Below the pieces are notes generated by a model. It was not told the origin of the DNA and ran no database searches. It saw nothing but the letters and a program-made list of their open reading frames with translations. This document shows positions 45,340 to 54,757 of a stretch of DNA of 64,000 bases, one piece after another (position 1 is the first letter of the stretch; every line of letters begins with the position of its first letter). Source of the stretch: Rhizobium sp. WYJ-E13 (lineage in GTDB: Bacteria > Pseudomonadota > Alphaproteobacteria > Rhizobiales > Rhizobiaceae). Both the position numbers and the translations under genes were made by a program. The stretch covers positions 3,127,501-3,191,500 of the forward strand of contig NZ_CP076853.1 of assembly GCF_018987265.1 (NCBI RefSeq). The letters are read 5' to 3'.

Positions 45340-46338
45340 ATGAAAATAGCCGTTTTCAGCGCTCATACCTACGACAAGAATTTCCTGGACGAAGCAAATC
45401 GGCGTGAACCGGTGCCCTTCGACCTGATTTACCAGGAAGCCAGTCTGTCCTTGCAGACGGTAGCCTTTGCGCGGGGCTGTGATGCCATATGCGTCTTCGT
45501 CAACGATGTGGTGAATGCACCCGTCCTTGAGGCGTTGTACAGGCTCGGTGTGAAGGGGGTCTTTCTCCGTTGCGCAGGCTTCAACAATGTCGATATCGCT
45601 GCCGCCCAAAAGCTTGGTCTCCTCGTCGCGCGCGTGCCCGCCTACGCTCCGGAGGCCGTCGCGGAACACACGGTAGCGCTGATCATGACGCTTAATCGCC
45701 ACACACATCGCGCCTATAACCGCGTTCGGGAAGGCAATTTCATGCTCAACGGCCTGTTGGGTATGACCCTTCACGGAAAGACGGTCGGCATCATCGGCAC
45801 AGGCAAGATCGGCCTCGCTGTCGCGAAAATCATGAACGGTTTTGGCTGCCGTGTTCTGGGGTTCGATCCAACGCCCTCCCCGGAATTTACAGCTATAGGC
45901 GAAATGGTGAATCTGGATAGCCTGCTGGCACGGTCTGATATCGTCACGCTCCACTGCTCGCTCTTTGAACACAACCGACACATGATCAACAGAGAGAAAC
46001 TGGGTTTAATGAAACCTGGCGCAATGCTGATCAATACGTCCCGCGGAGCACTCATCGATACGCGCGCGGTCATTCTGGCACTGAAATCCCGTCGCCTGGG
46101 CGCTCTTGGTATTGATGTCTACGAAGAGGAGAGCACACTTTTCTTTCACGATCGGTCGTCCGATATCATCGATGACGACGTCTTTCAGCGGCTGATGACT
46201 TTTCCCAATGTTCTGGTGACGGGGCATCAGGGCTTTTTTACCACCGAGGCCTTGCGCGAGATTGCAGACGTCACGTTTCAAAACCTGAATTGCCTGGTCA
46301 ATGGGACAAGCTGTCCGAATGCCGTTCTGAAGGCATGA
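45340..46338 (+). CDS. D-lactate dehydrogenase-like 2-hydroxyacid dehydrogenase
   Basis: A 332-residue NAD-dependent enzyme of the D-isomer-specific 2-hydroxyacid dehydrogenase family. The N-terminal MKIAVFSAHTYDKNFLDEAN is that of LdhA-type fermentative D-lactate dehydrogenases; the Rossmann motif is GIIGTGKIGLAVAKI, with catalytic Arg in NTSRGALIDTRAV, Glu in the YEEES region and His in TGHQGFFTTEA. ATG at 45340 with AGGA upstream gives the standard length. It would reduce pyruvate to D-lactate when NADH is in excess. Confidence 0.9.
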   Translation: MKIAVFSAHTYDKNFLDEANRREPVPFDLIYQEASLSLQTVAFARGCDAICVFVNDVVNAPVLEALYRLGVKGVFLRCAGFNNVDIAAAQKLGLLVARVPAYAPEAVAEHTVALIMTLNRHTHRAYNRVREGNFMLNGLLGMTLHGKTVGIIGTGKIGLAVAKIMNGFGCRVLGFDPTPSPEFTAIGEMVNLDSLLARSDIVTLHCSLFEHNRHMINREKLGLMKPGAMLINTSRGALIDTRAVILALKSRRLGALGIDVYEEESTLFFHDRSSDIIDDDVFQRLMTFPNVLVTGHQGFFTTEALREIADVTFQNLNCLVNGTSCPNAVLKA

Positions 46339-46473
46339 AGCCTCCTTCTGACACCAAACCTGAATTCGAACGAACCAGGAAGGGCCGATGTGAACAGCAT
46401 TCTTGGTTTGCTGGCAATTAAGCTTTCAACATAAATCAGGACCGCGCACCGAGGCTGATCCTATGTCACGATC

Positions 46474-48555
46474 TCAGGCTGACGCTGTCTTCAGCTGTCG
46501 GCCGTAGATCAATGCTTCAGCCTCATGTTGCGGCATGGGTCTGCCGAGAAGATAGCCCTGCACTTCGCCGAAGCCTTCGGCCCGGAGCTTCTGTAACTGC
46601 TCCTCGGTCTCGATGCCCTCGGCAAGAGTAACGGCATTGAAGCCAGAGCCAATGCCGGCCACGGCCCGCACGATGGCCAGATTGCCGGGATCCGTCTCGA
46701 TGCCGGACACAAAACTGCGGTCGAGCTTGATCTTGTCGAATGTGAAGGCGCGCAGATAGCTGAGTGACGAATAGCCCGTACCGAAATCATCGATCGCAAT
46801 ACGCACGCCGAGTTCTTTCAGCGCCCGAAGCAGCGGCAGGCTCTGCGCCACATCGGCCAGGAAGACGGATTCGGTGATCTCGATTTCCAGCCGCTCGGGA
46901 CGCAGTCCCGCCTCATTGAGCGCACCGACGACGCCGGAAAGCAGACTTGCATGGCGGAACTGGCTGACAGAAAGATTGACCGCGATCTTCAGATGGTCCG
47001 GCCAGGAAGCTGCGACGCGGCAGGCCTGCCCCAAGACCCAGTCACCGATCGGAATGATCAGTCCCGTCTCCTCCGCCAGCGGAATGAATTCCATCGGCGG
47101 CACAAGACCGCGCACCGGATGCCGCCAGCGGATCAGCGCCTCGAAACCGCCGATGCCATCATCCTCGAGCTGGACGATGGGCTGATAATAAAGTTCGAAC
47201 TGCCCGTGTTCCAGCGCATCACGCAATTCGCCGGTCAGATGATGTCGACGCTCGGCCTCGAGCCGCATCGCAGGCTCATAGAAACGATAGGTCGAGCGGC
47301 CGCTTTCCTTGGCGGCATAGAGCGCGAGATCGGCATGTCGCATCAGCACATCGGCCTCGCCGGCATCGACAGGCGCCAGCGCAATCCCGATGCTGCAGGT
47401 GATATGCTCCCGCGTGCCGTCAAGATCAAAAGCCCTGGCAAGTGACTTGAGCAGCCGGTCGGCAAAACGCTCTGCTCGATCTGGCTCGACAAGCTGCAGC
47501 ACGACTGCGAATTCGTCCCCACCCAGACGAGCCACGAGGTCGCCCTCATCGGCAAGCGCCAGCAGACGTTCCGCCACTTGGCAGAGAAGCGCATCACCGG
47601 CGGCATGGCCCTTGCTGTCATTGATCGTCTTGAAGTGGTCGACGTCGATGTAGAGCAGTGCCACCGGCTTGTCGATGGAAGCAGTAATGGCCTGCTTGCG
47701 GATATGTTTGGAGAAGGCGGCGCGGTTCGCCAGGCTCGTCAGCGAGTCATGCATGGCAAGATGCGCGAGCCTCGCCTCCACTGCGCGCTCCTCCGTCACG
47801 TCGTGCGAGATGCCGAGCAGATAACGCGGCTCCTTCCCTTCAGGCGCCGGCAGGGCACGCTTGACGGTGCGAAGGATCCGCTGGCCACCGTCGGCCCGTT
47901 CCATTGTCTCCTCGAAGCTGATCGTCGCGCCGGCGGCGAACGCCTCATGATCCTGCTCACGAAAGATGGCGGTCTGCTCGGAGGGGAAAAAGTCCCGGTC
48001 CACATGTCCGACCACGTCGCCGGCACGAAAGCCCATGATCTCGCCGCACGCCTCGTTCAGCAGGATATAACGGCCATCTTCTTCCATATCCTTCACGAAG
48101 ACGCCGATCGGCAGATTGTCGACGATGCTGTCCAGCAGCGAACGCGTATCGGTGATCTGGCGGTGGGCGGCATTCACCTCGGTGCGGTCCTGCACGATCG
48201 CCAGGATCGCAGTCCTTCCTTCAAAGCGCACTTCCCGGCCGTAAGTCAGAACCTCGATGGTCTCGCCATTGGCCTTCAGATGCGTCCAGCGCTCGGCCTT
48301 CTCCATGTCGGTACGATCATGAACAGCGCTGAGCATCCGCTCCCGCTCGGCAGCCGGGCGGATATCGAGCACGGTCATGCCCTGATAATCCTCTGCGCTG
48401 TAGCCATAAAGCACAAGCGCAGCATCATTGACGATCAGGAAGCGAAGCGTATCCGGATCGTAGACCCACATCGGAGAGGGGTGGGTCGCAAACAGCGAAC
48501 GAAAATCGTCAACAAGAGCTTCGGACTGCTCGGATATCGTCTGAAACGAGGCCAT
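46474..48555 (-). CDS. PAS-PAS-GGDEF-EAL protein (c-di-GMP turnover)
   Basis: A 693-residue cytosolic protein without transmembrane segments. It has a PAS domain (about 20-130; THPSPMWVYDPDTLRF), a second PAS (about 140-260; DNLPIGVFVKDMEED), a GGDEF domain with ARLGGDEFAVVL and an EAL domain with FEALIRWRHP, EIEITESVFL, DDFGTGYSSL and KLDRSFV. All key catalytic residues are intact, so both activities are possible. ATG at 48555 was used; a GTG 4 codons upstream is in frame and no clear ribosome binding site decides between them. Confidence 0.9.
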   Translation of the reverse strand: MASFQTISEQSEALVDDFRSLFATHPSPMWVYDPDTLRFLIVNDAALVLYGYSAEDYQGMTVLDIRPAAERERMLSAVHDRTDMEKAERWTHLKANGETIEVLTYGREVRFEGRTAILAIVQDRTEVNAAHRQITDTRSLLDSIVDNLPIGVFVKDMEEDGRYILLNEACGEIMGFRAGDVVGHVDRDFFPSEQTAIFREQDHEAFAAGATISFEETMERADGGQRILRTVKRALPAPEGKEPRYLLGISHDVTEERAVEARLAHLAMHDSLTSLANRAAFSKHIRKQAITASIDKPVALLYIDVDHFKTINDSKGHAAGDALLCQVAERLLALADEGDLVARLGGDEFAVVLQLVEPDRAERFADRLLKSLARAFDLDGTREHITCSIGIALAPVDAGEADVLMRHADLALYAAKESGRSTYRFYEPAMRLEAERRHHLTGELRDALEHGQFELYYQPIVQLEDDGIGGFEALIRWRHPVRGLVPPMEFIPLAEETGLIIPIGDWVLGQACRVAASWPDHLKIAVNLSVSQFRHASLLSGVVGALNEAGLRPERLEIEITESVFLADVAQSLPLLRALKELGVRIAIDDFGTGYSSLSYLRAFTFDKIKLDRSFVSGIETDPGNLAIVRAVAGIGSGFNAVTLAEGIETEEQLQKLRAEGFGEVQGYLLGRPMPQHEAEALIYGRQLKTASA

Positions 48556-48567
48556 TGAGAAATTCAC

Positions 48568-48828
48568 GCGAAATTAGAACCAATATTGAAAGCAGCATAA
48601 CCAGGAAAGCTAAATAAAATCACAATCATAGGCGGCAAAAACTTTGAGCCGATGCCTGTTAAACAAGCAGTGAGAGCTTCGACGCTACTCGTATCGAGAT
48701 TTGATTGAAAGCTTCCGCCGTTCAAACCAACGTGTGGTTTGGGTGCGAACCCGATCCGGCAAATGGAACCAATCCATCCCGCAAAGAGTTACTTATGCTG
48801 AAATTGCAACCGCATCTGCAGGGAGGCG
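48568..48828. other. 261-bp divergent intergenic region
   Basis: No gene was found. It contains the promoter for the PAS-GGDEF-EAL gene and, on the other side, for the small gene at 48829. Confidence 0.4.
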
Positions 48829-49047
48829 ATGATGCGCGCATTGGCAATGACAGATCATGGTAGAATTCGCGAATGGATCGAAGCACGCGGCGGCCACCCC
48901 GCCCGCATGAGAAGCGGTACGATTTGCATCGATTTCGCCAAGCCGGCAAATGCTGTCGAAGATATTTCCTGGGACGAATTCTTCAGGGTTTTCGATGAGA
49001 GCCGGGACGCTTTCCTTCATCATGACAATGAAGCCAGCCGCCACTGA
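48829..49047 (+). CDS. Small conserved hypothetical protein (IREWIEARGGHPA...ISWDEFF)
   Basis: A 72-residue soluble protein with GGGAGGCG immediately upstream of ATG 48829 (a second ATG follows at once). IREWIEARGGHPARM, then ICIDFAKP and ISWDEFFRVFDES match a small protein family found in many proteobacteria, in which the middle part is often longer. Its role is unknown. It shares a bidirectional terminator with serA. Confidence 0.7.
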   Translation: MMRALAMTDHGRIREWIEARGGHPARMRSGTICIDFAKPANAVEDISWDEFFRVFDESRDAFLHHDNEASRH

Positions 49048-49068
49048 ACGACGCCCGTCGATAATATA

Positions 49069-49099
49069 AAAACCCGACGCGGAGATCGCGCCGGGTTTT
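49069..49099. terminator. Bidirectional terminator between the small gene and serA
   Basis: AAAACCCG/CGGGTTTT with an inner CGCG/CGCG pair around GAGAT form a stem of about 12 bp with one A-C mismatch. A/T-rich tails on both sides let it end transcripts from either strand. Confidence 0.85.
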
Positions 49100-49123
49100 G
49101 CACATCTTCCTTGGGAGGAAAAC

Positions 49124-50719
49124 TCAGTCGACGTTAAAGGCGAGCAGCTTTGCCTGGCGGATCGCCGGATGTGCTGTCAACTTGTTCAGAACGGCTTCGT
49201 CAACCGCAGCATCGACATAGAGCAGAGCGATGGCGTCGCCGCCCTGCTTGTCGCGGCCGAGCTGGAAGTTGGCAATGTTGACGTCAGCAGCACCGAGCGT
49301 CGTGCCTATGAAGCCGATCATGCCGGGAACGTCGGTATTGGCGATGTAGATCATATGGCTGCCGACATCGGCGTCGAGGTTGATGCCCTTGATCTGAATG
49401 AAGCGCGGCTTACCGTCGGAGAAGACCGTGCCGGCAATCGAGCGCGTCATGGATTCCGTCGTCACGGTCAGCTTGATATAGCCGTCGAAGACGCCAGTCT
49501 TGTCGCGCTTGACTTCGGAAAGGATAATACCTTTTTCCTTGATCATGATCGGCGCCGAAACCATGTTGACGTCGGCAACCTGCGAGCGGATCAGGCCTGC
49601 GAGAACCGCAGAGGTCAGCGCGCGGGTGTTCATGCTGGCCGTGACGCCGTCGTAGAGGATCTCGATTTCCTTGATCGGCTCTTCCGTAACCTGGCCGACG
49701 AAGGCGCCGAGAACATCGGCGAGCTTGATGAACGGCTTCAGGATCGGTGCTTCCTCAGCTGTTATCGAGGGCATGTTGATGGCGTTCGAAACCGCACCCT
49801 TAACGAGGTAGTCCGCCATCTGCTCGGCAACCTGCAGAGCGACGTTCTCCTGCGCTTCCGTGGTCGAAGCACCGAGGTGCGGCGTGCAGACGACGTTCGG
49901 CAGGCCGAAGAGCGGGCTTTCCTTGGCGGGTTCGACTTCGAAGACGTCGAAGGCAGCACCGGCAACATGGCCGGACTTGATCGCATCGGCAAGAGCCGCC
50001 TCATCGACGAGACCGCCGCGGGCGCAGTTGATGATGCGAACGCCGGGCTTGGTCTTGGCAAGCGCTTCCTTGTTCAGGATGCCGCGCGTCTTGTCCGTCA
50101 TCGGCACGTGCAGCGTGATGAAATCGGCCTGGGCGAGCAGCTCGTCGAGCTCGACTTTAGTGACGCCCATTTCCTCGGCGCGCTCCTTGGAGAGGAACGG
50201 ATCATAAGCGACGACGTGCATCTTCAGGCCGATGGCGCGAGCGCAGACTATGGAGCCGATATTACCGGCACCAATGACGCCAAGCGTCTTGCCGGTGATT
50301 TCGACACCCATGAACTTCGACTTCTCCCACTTGCCGGCCTGCGTCGAGGTGTCGGCAGCCGGAAGCTGACGTGCGACGGCAAACATCAGGGCGATTGCGT
50401 GTTCGGCAGTCGTGATCGAGTTGCCGAACGGCGTGTTCATGACGATGATACCGCGGCGCGATGCGGCCGGGATATCGACATTGTCGACGCCGATACCGGC
50501 ACGGCCGACGACCTTGAGGTTCTTGGCCGCTTCGATGATCTTCTCTGTCACCTTCGTGGCGGAACGGATGGCGAGACCGTCATAATTGCCGATGACTTCG
50601 AACAGCTTGTCCTTGTCCTTGCCGAGCTGCGGCTGGAAATCGACTTCGACGCCGCGATCGCGAAAGATCTGGACGGCAGTTTCCGACAATTCGTCGGATA
50701 CGAGAACGCGAGGTGCCAT
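49124..50719 (-). CDS. serA: D-3-phosphoglycerate dehydrogenase
   Basis: A 531-residue enzyme for the first step of serine synthesis, oxidising 3-phosphoglycerate with NAD. It is the long type with an intervening domain and a C-terminal ACT domain (TDVPGMIGFIGTTLG). Key motifs are GRAGIGVDNVDI, GVIGAGNIGSIVCARA (Rossmann), NCARGGLVDEAAL (catalytic Arg) and TPHLGASTTEAQENVA (catalytic His). AGGAGG 6 bases before ATG 50719 sets the start. It follows serC by 80 bases and both share the same strand. Confidence 0.96.
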   Translation of the reverse strand: MAPRVLVSDELSETAVQIFRDRGVEVDFQPQLGKDKDKLFEVIGNYDGLAIRSATKVTEKIIEAAKNLKVVGRAGIGVDNVDIPAASRRGIIVMNTPFGNSITTAEHAIALMFAVARQLPAADTSTQAGKWEKSKFMGVEITGKTLGVIGAGNIGSIVCARAIGLKMHVVAYDPFLSKERAEEMGVTKVELDELLAQADFITLHVPMTDKTRGILNKEALAKTKPGVRIINCARGGLVDEAALADAIKSGHVAGAAFDVFEVEPAKESPLFGLPNVVCTPHLGASTTEAQENVALQVAEQMADYLVKGAVSNAINMPSITAEEAPILKPFIKLADVLGAFVGQVTEEPIKEIEILYDGVTASMNTRALTSAVLAGLIRSQVADVNMVSAPIMIKEKGIILSEVKRDKTGVFDGYIKLTVTTESMTRSIAGTVFSDGKPRFIQIKGINLDADVGSHMIYIANTDVPGMIGFIGTTLGAADVNIANFQLGRDKQGGDAIALLYVDAAVDEAVLNKLTAHPAIRQAKLLAFNVD

Positions 50720-50799
50720 GAGGGCCTCCTTCAAAGAGTTCAGCGATGAATGAATGGAATGCGGGGCTTCGCCATCAGGCGGAGCCGGATGCGATCACG

Positions 50800-51978
50800 T
50801 CAGGCAGCAGCCTGAGAAAGCGCGGCTTTCTGGGTTTCAAAAGCCCAGGAGAGCCACGGCATCAGCTTCTGCATGTCTGCAGTTTCGATCGTAGCACCCG
50901 CCCAGATGCGCAGGCCGGACGGAGCGTCACGGTAAGCGCCGATGTCGTAAGCGACGCCTTCCTTTTCGAGGAGAGCGACGAGGCCCTTGGCGAAATTCGC
51001 CTGGCCATCGGCATCGAGAGCAGCCACATCCTTGTCGACGATCTTCAGGCAGATCGAGGTGTTGGATTCGATCTCCGGTTTGACAGCCAGATTGGCGATC
51101 CAGTCGTTTGCGGCAACGAAATCGGCGATAACCTTGGCATTCGCATCGGCGCGACCGATAAGTGCCTTCAGACCGCCGAGCTGCTTGGCCCAGAGAAGCG
51201 CGTCGATGTAGTCCTCGACGCAGAGCATCGACGGCGTGTTGATCGTCTCGCCCTGGAAGATGCCTTCGATGAGCTTGCCGCCCGAGGTCAGGCGGAAGAT
51301 CTTCGGCAGCGGCCATGCCGGCTGATAGGAGACGAGACGTTCGGCGGCGCGCGGCGACAGGATGAGGATGCCATGCGCACCCTCGCCGCCCAGAACCTTC
51401 TGCCAGGAGAAGGTGACGACATCGAGCTTGGCGAAATCGAGATTCTGCGCGAAGGCGGCAGACGTCGCGTCGCAGATCGTCAGGCCCTTGCGGTCGGCAG
51501 GGATAAAATCGGCATTCGGAACGCGAACGCCCGAGGTTGTGCCGTTCCAGGTAAAGACCACGTCACGGTCGAAATCGACAGTGGAAAGGTCGGGAAGTTC
51601 GCCGTAACCGGCTTCGATCTTGCGAACGTCCTTCAACTTCAGCTGCTTGACGACGTCGGTAACCCAGCCGGCACCGAAGCTTTCCCAGGCGACCATGTCG
51701 ACGCCGCGCTCACCGAGCAGCGACCAAAGCGCCATCTCGACAGCGCCGGTATCGGAAGCAGGAACGATGCCGATGCGGTAATCCGCAGGTACTTCCAGAA
51801 TTTCACGGGTAAGATCGATGGCCTGCTTCAGCTTGGCCTTGCCGACTTTCGCACGGTGCGAACGGCCAAGGGCCGCATCGGAAAGAGCTTCGAGCGTCCA
51901 ACCAGGACGTTTCGCGCAGGGGCCAGAAGAAAAATGAGTGCTTTGCGGACGCACGTCCGGCTTTGCGGTATTTGCCAT
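50800..51978 (-). CDS. serC: Phosphoserine aminotransferase
   Basis: A 392-residue PLP enzyme (the alphaproteobacterial class-V type) converting 3-phosphohydroxypyruvate to phosphoserine. The start [15 protein letters not shown] is typical; the PLP lysine is in [29 protein letters not shown] is another signature. GGAAGGG lies 7 bases before ATG 51978. serC comes first, serA second on the minus strand, giving the two steps from phosphoglycerate to phosphoserine in one unit. Confidence 0.96.
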   Translation of the reverse strand: MANTAKPDVRPQSTHFSSGPCAKRPGWTLEALSDAALGRSHRAKVGKAKLKQAIDLTREILEVPADYRIGIVPASDTGAVEMALWSLLGERGVDMVAWESFGAGWVTDVVKQLKLKDVRKIEAGYGELPDLSTVDFDRDVVFTWNGTTSGVRVPNADFIPADRKGLTICDATSAAFAQNLDFAKLDVVTFSWQKVLGGEGAHGILILSPRAAERLVSYQPAWPLPKIFRLTSGGKLIEGIFQGETINTPSMLCVEDYIDALLWAKQLGGLKALIGRADANAKVIADFVAANDWIANLAVKPEIESNTSICLKIVDKDVAALDADGQANFAKGLVALLEKEGVAYDIGAYRDAPSGLRIWAGATIETADMQKLMPWLSWAFETQKAALSQAAA

Positions 51979-51989
51979 ATTGCTACCCT

Positions 51990-52060
51990 TCCAGATAGAT
52001 GGCTCCTCGTTGGGGAGGAGTGTCCCGCCGCCGTGTTTATGGGCGAAGCCCGTCATAGTC
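51990..52060 (-). ncRNA. serC leader RNA motif (candidate)
   Basis: The serC leader on the minus strand contains two stem-loops: GGGC-TTC-GCCC (52041-52051) and CTCCTC-CCCAAC-GAGGAG (52003-52020), the latter 24 bases before serC. A structured serC motif upstream of serC in alphaproteobacteria is known from comparative RNA searches; this leader is in the same place. The ligand, if any, is unknown. Confidence 0.55.
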
Positions 52061-52117
52061 AAGCGGCTGACGTCGTTTCTGGAGGATATTTTGCCGCAGT
52101 GGCGATCGCCTTTCCGG

Positions 52118-52738
52118 TTACGCCGCACTGCTTGCGGTACAGCGGCCCTGAAAATTGAAGATGTTGCGACCAATGCAAGACGCCGCCTCGATATGGGCAG
52201 CAGCATTTCCTGAATCCGAGTCGAGAAACAGTTCCGACATCACCACATGGGCGCCGCAGTAGTCGAAAATGCCATGGTCGATCTGCGTCCTCATCGCGTT
52301 GAGATAGCCGTGCCGCTCATAGGTGCTGACATCTGCACCACCGATACCGACGAGATGCACCCGCAGATGCCCGAGCTTCTTCACGACCTTGCTGCCGGGT
52401 ACGTCGTCATAAGCCCAGCCATTCGCAAAGACGCGATCGATCCAGCCTTTCATCAGGGCCGGCATCGACCACCAATAGACCGGATAGACCAATATAAGTG
52501 CATCAGCGCGATCGATTCTCGCCTGCTCGGCGACGATATCGGCGGGGGGCGCAGCTTTCCGGCGATGGGCAGCAATATCGGCCTCGCTGAATCTCGGATC
52601 GAAAGCCTCATCCGTTAGATCCGCGATGTCGAAGGAGTTGGCGCCGTCGAACGCCAATATGCTCGCGGCAATTTGCGCGGCAACGCCATGGCTAAGAGAA
52701 CCAGAATCGGGATGAGCGAGAACGATGAGTGCGTGCAT
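52118..52738 (-). CDS. NAD(P)H-dependent quinone oxidoreductase, flavodoxin-like fold
   Basis: A 206-residue flavoprotein of the KefF/MdaB/NQO-like group. The N-terminal [20 protein letters not shown] is the FMN/FAD phosphate loop, and [26 protein letters not shown] is the core flavin-binding signature. It would reduce quinones by two electrons as a protective step. It is divergent from a TetR gene; three 14-bp iterons lie between the two starts. Confidence 0.9.
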   Translation of the reverse strand: MHALIVLAHPDSGSLSHGVAAQIAASILAFDGANSFDIADLTDEAFDPRFSEADIAAHRRKAAPPADIVAEQARIDRADALILVYPVYWWSMPALMKGWIDRVFANGWAYDDVPGSKVVKKLGHLRVHLVGIGGADVSTYERHGYLNAMRTQIDHGIFDYCGAHVVMSELFLDSDSGNAAAHIEAASCIGRNIFNFQGRCTASSAA

Positions 52739-52793
52739 GTCGAAACCTCCTGATCGACGCTTGCGAGCAAGGTCGACGGCTTATATACTTTTC

Positions 52794-52830
52794 GTAAGTT
52801 ACCTTTAGTAAGTTACTTTTCGTAGGTTAT
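52794..52830. promoter_or_regulatory. Three 14-bp iterons GTAAGTTAC, candidate TetR operator
   Basis: GTAAGTTAC at 52794 and 52808 and the variant GTAGGTTAT at 52822 are spaced exactly 14 bases apart, with CTTTA and TTTTC spacers. Each unit is a near palindrome. The third covers the TetR start codon at 52829, so bound repressor would block its own gene and that of the divergent oxidoreductase. Confidence 0.7.
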
Positions 52831-53452
52831 GATGTCAAGCGTTGACAACCGACATAACAGCACCACCGCGCGCCCGCGCCGCCGGCTTTCGAGAGAGGAA
52901 CGGCATCGACAGCTTCTGGACGTGTCGTGGCGGTTGATCCGGGAAGAAGGGACCGATGCGCTGACGCTTGGCCGACTCGCCGAACAAGCGGGCGTGGCGA
53001 AACCCATCGTCTACGATCATTTCGGCACACGGCCAGGACTGCTTGCTGAACTTTACCGCGAATTTGATGATCGGCAGACGGCGCTGATGAATACTGCGCT
53101 TCGTGAAAGCGGACAGGCACTGAGCGACAAGGCAAAGGTGATGGCCACCTCCTATATCGATTGCGTTCTCACACAGGGGCGTGAAATTCCCGATGTGATC
53201 GCAGCTTTGGCAAGTTCCCCGGAATTGGAAAAGGTCAAGCACGAGTGTCAGGTGGTTTTCATGAACCAATGCAGATCCGTGCTCACGCCCTTCGTTGGTG
53301 CAGGGACGATCGCTTCAGCGAGCCTTTGGGCAATGCTCGGCGCGGCCGAGACTCTCTCCTATGCCGCAGCAACAGGCGAGATTACTGCTACGCAAGCCGA
53401 AAGCGAGTTGTTCGAAATCATCCTAGGCATGGTTTCGAGAAGCACTTGCTGA
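52829..53452 (+). CDS. TetR-family repressor
   Basis: A 207-residue protein with TetR helix-turn-helix (ALTLGRLAEQAGVAKPIVYDHFGTRPGLLAELY, about residues 45-75) and a variable C-terminal domain. Divergent from the quinone oxidoreductase; the operator iterons overlap its own start. This arrangement is typical of redox- or quinone-sensing repressors, though the inducer is not known. A second ATG follows the first directly. It ends at a shared terminator. Confidence 0.88.
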   Translation: MMSSVDNRHNSTTARPRRRLSREERHRQLLDVSWRLIREEGTDALTLGRLAEQAGVAKPIVYDHFGTRPGLLAELYREFDDRQTALMNTALRESGQALSDKAKVMATSYIDCVLTQGREIPDVIAALASSPELEKVKHECQVVFMNQCRSVLTPFVGAGTIASASLWAMLGAAETLSYAAATGEITATQAESELFEIILGMVSRSTC

Positions 53453-53458
53453 AACGAA

Positions 53459-53482
53459 AAAGCCGCCTTTTCGGACGGCTTT
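53459..53482. terminator. Bidirectional terminator between tetR and the porin-like gene
   Basis: AAAGCCG/CGGCTTT with an inner CC/GG pair form a hairpin 6 bases after the tetR stop. On the minus strand it is followed by TTTTTCG and serves the outer-membrane protein gene. Confidence 0.75.
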
Positions 53483-53505
53483 CGATAATCTCTAAAACTT
53501 CGCTC

Positions 53506-54351
53506 TTATTTGTAGACCGGCTGCTGCAGCGGAATTTGCGGCGGCTCGTAGGCAACCGGCTGGGCGCAGCCGTCGAAGAGATAACGGGCACCGATGCGGG
53601 CTTCGTGGACGTTGATACCACGGTCGCGACCCGGGCCGCCGTTTTCGTTGTAGCCAAACATGTCGCCGCCATTGATATGCAGATAGCGGTAGCCGACATC
53701 GGCCTTGACGTTGCAGGTTACGTCGATCGAAGCACCGGCCATGAGAGCGTAGCTGAAGCGCCAGCCGCCGCGGCCGCCATGGACGACCTCGTCGTCGCAC
53801 CCGCTGCCGTCATCGGCGCAGGCAACGTTGTGAAGATCCTTCCACTTGACGTAGGAACCACCGATACCGGCGCCGAGATAAGGCGTGAAGTAGGCGTAGG
53901 TGCCGAGATCGACGTAGGCGTTTGCGAGCAGCGTATAGGCCGTCATCGACGATACGTCCGTCGACGTACACGCGACAACGCAGGCACCGAAAGCAGCGCC
54001 GCCGCCAACCGTCGAACCACGGAAGTCCGATTTCGTGAGGTAGTCAAAGGTCAAGTCGGTGCGCAGATAGTTGTTGATCTGATAACCGACACCGCCGCCT
54101 ATCATCCAGGCATCGTCTAGATCAGCATCGTCGAAATCGGCTTCCAGAGCATTGCTCCCCTGGAAGAATTTCGCGCCACGCAGATCAGTGAAGGCGTAAC
54201 CGATATCACCGCGCAGATACCAGCCGGTCGACTCGGTAACGGCGACTTCCGGCGGCTGTTCCGGCACGGGCTCGACCGGAGCAAGATCGGCAGAATAGGC
54301 GTTCGACGCGATCAACAGCGCGGCGAAGATACCGGACAAGGTTCGTTTCAT
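53506..54351 (-). CDS. Outer-membrane beta-barrel protein (Omp25/Omp31/RopB-like)
   Basis: A 281-residue protein with signal peptide (cleavage about NAYSA, residue 21) and alternating hydrophobic strands of an eight-strand OmpA/opacity-like barrel (GWYLRGDIGYAFTD; FTPYLGAGIGGSY; ADVGYRYLHI; HEARIGARYLFDG). It is longer than the usual 210-230 residue rhizobial Omp25-like proteins and has four cysteines in loops plus a Pro/Gln-rich C-terminus PPQIPLQQPVYK instead of a terminal aromatic. Function beyond an envelope role is not visible. Confidence 0.8.
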   Translation of the reverse strand: MKRTLSGIFAALLIASNAYSADLAPVEPVPEQPPEVAVTESTGWYLRGDIGYAFTDLRGAKFFQGSNALEADFDDADLDDAWMIGGGVGYQINNYLRTDLTFDYLTKSDFRGSTVGGGAAFGACVVACTSTDVSSMTAYTLLANAYVDLGTYAYFTPYLGAGIGGSYVKWKDLHNVACADDGSGCDDEVVHGGRGGWRFSYALMAGASIDVTCNVKADVGYRYLHINGGDMFGYNENGGPGRDRGINVHEARIGARYLFDGCAQPVAYEPPQIPLQQPVYK

Positions 54352-54711
54352 GGATTCACTCCAGTCGGTTGCGTCGGCGTGCTGGCGCCAAAACGGTTAC
54401 GCTTTTTATGGATAATGAATCGGAAACGTTAAAAGCTGCTTAACCATAAGAAGTAATTCGAATATGCACGGCAGAACATGTTTCGAATAAGTAAATATGG
54501 GCCATCTGCCTGTTTCGACGTCTGGAATCAGCAAGACGATAAATAAAAGCGTCGTGGATTCGCGATGGCGGACGAAGAAAACAGAAAGACATGCAACCCT
54601 CATCGCCCGCATGTTCTTTCGGCAGCGAACCGGTTAAGATAAACCGAAGATTTTTCCACGCGGGAGCTGATGTTCACCAGCAGCCCGGCGCATGGCTCGC
54701 GCAGCGCCAAT
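54352..54711. other. 360-bp intergenic region
   Basis: No gene was found. It holds the promoter of the beta-barrel gene; A/T-rich tracts around 54405-54560 stand out against the GC-rich surroundings. Confidence 0.4.
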
Positions 54712-54738
54712 AGAAAAGCCGGCACGAAGGCCGGCTTT
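54712..54738 (-). terminator. Terminator after glmM
   Basis: AAAGCCGGC/GCCGGCTTT form a 9-bp stem with a 6-base loop, followed on the minus strand by TTTTCTATT, 20 bases after the glmM stop. Confidence 0.85.
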
Positions 54739-54757
54739 CAATCTTTTTGCGGAGCTT

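Noticed and set aside
49169..52158. Long plus-strand frames (about 526 and 470 codons) opposite serA and serC
   Set aside because: Composition is that of antisense frames; both serA and serC are certain on the minus strand.
54406..54612. 68-codon minus-strand hydrophobic frame
   Set aside because: No Shine-Dalgarno and no family resemblance; it lies in an A/T-rich promoter region where hydrophobic frames arise by chance.
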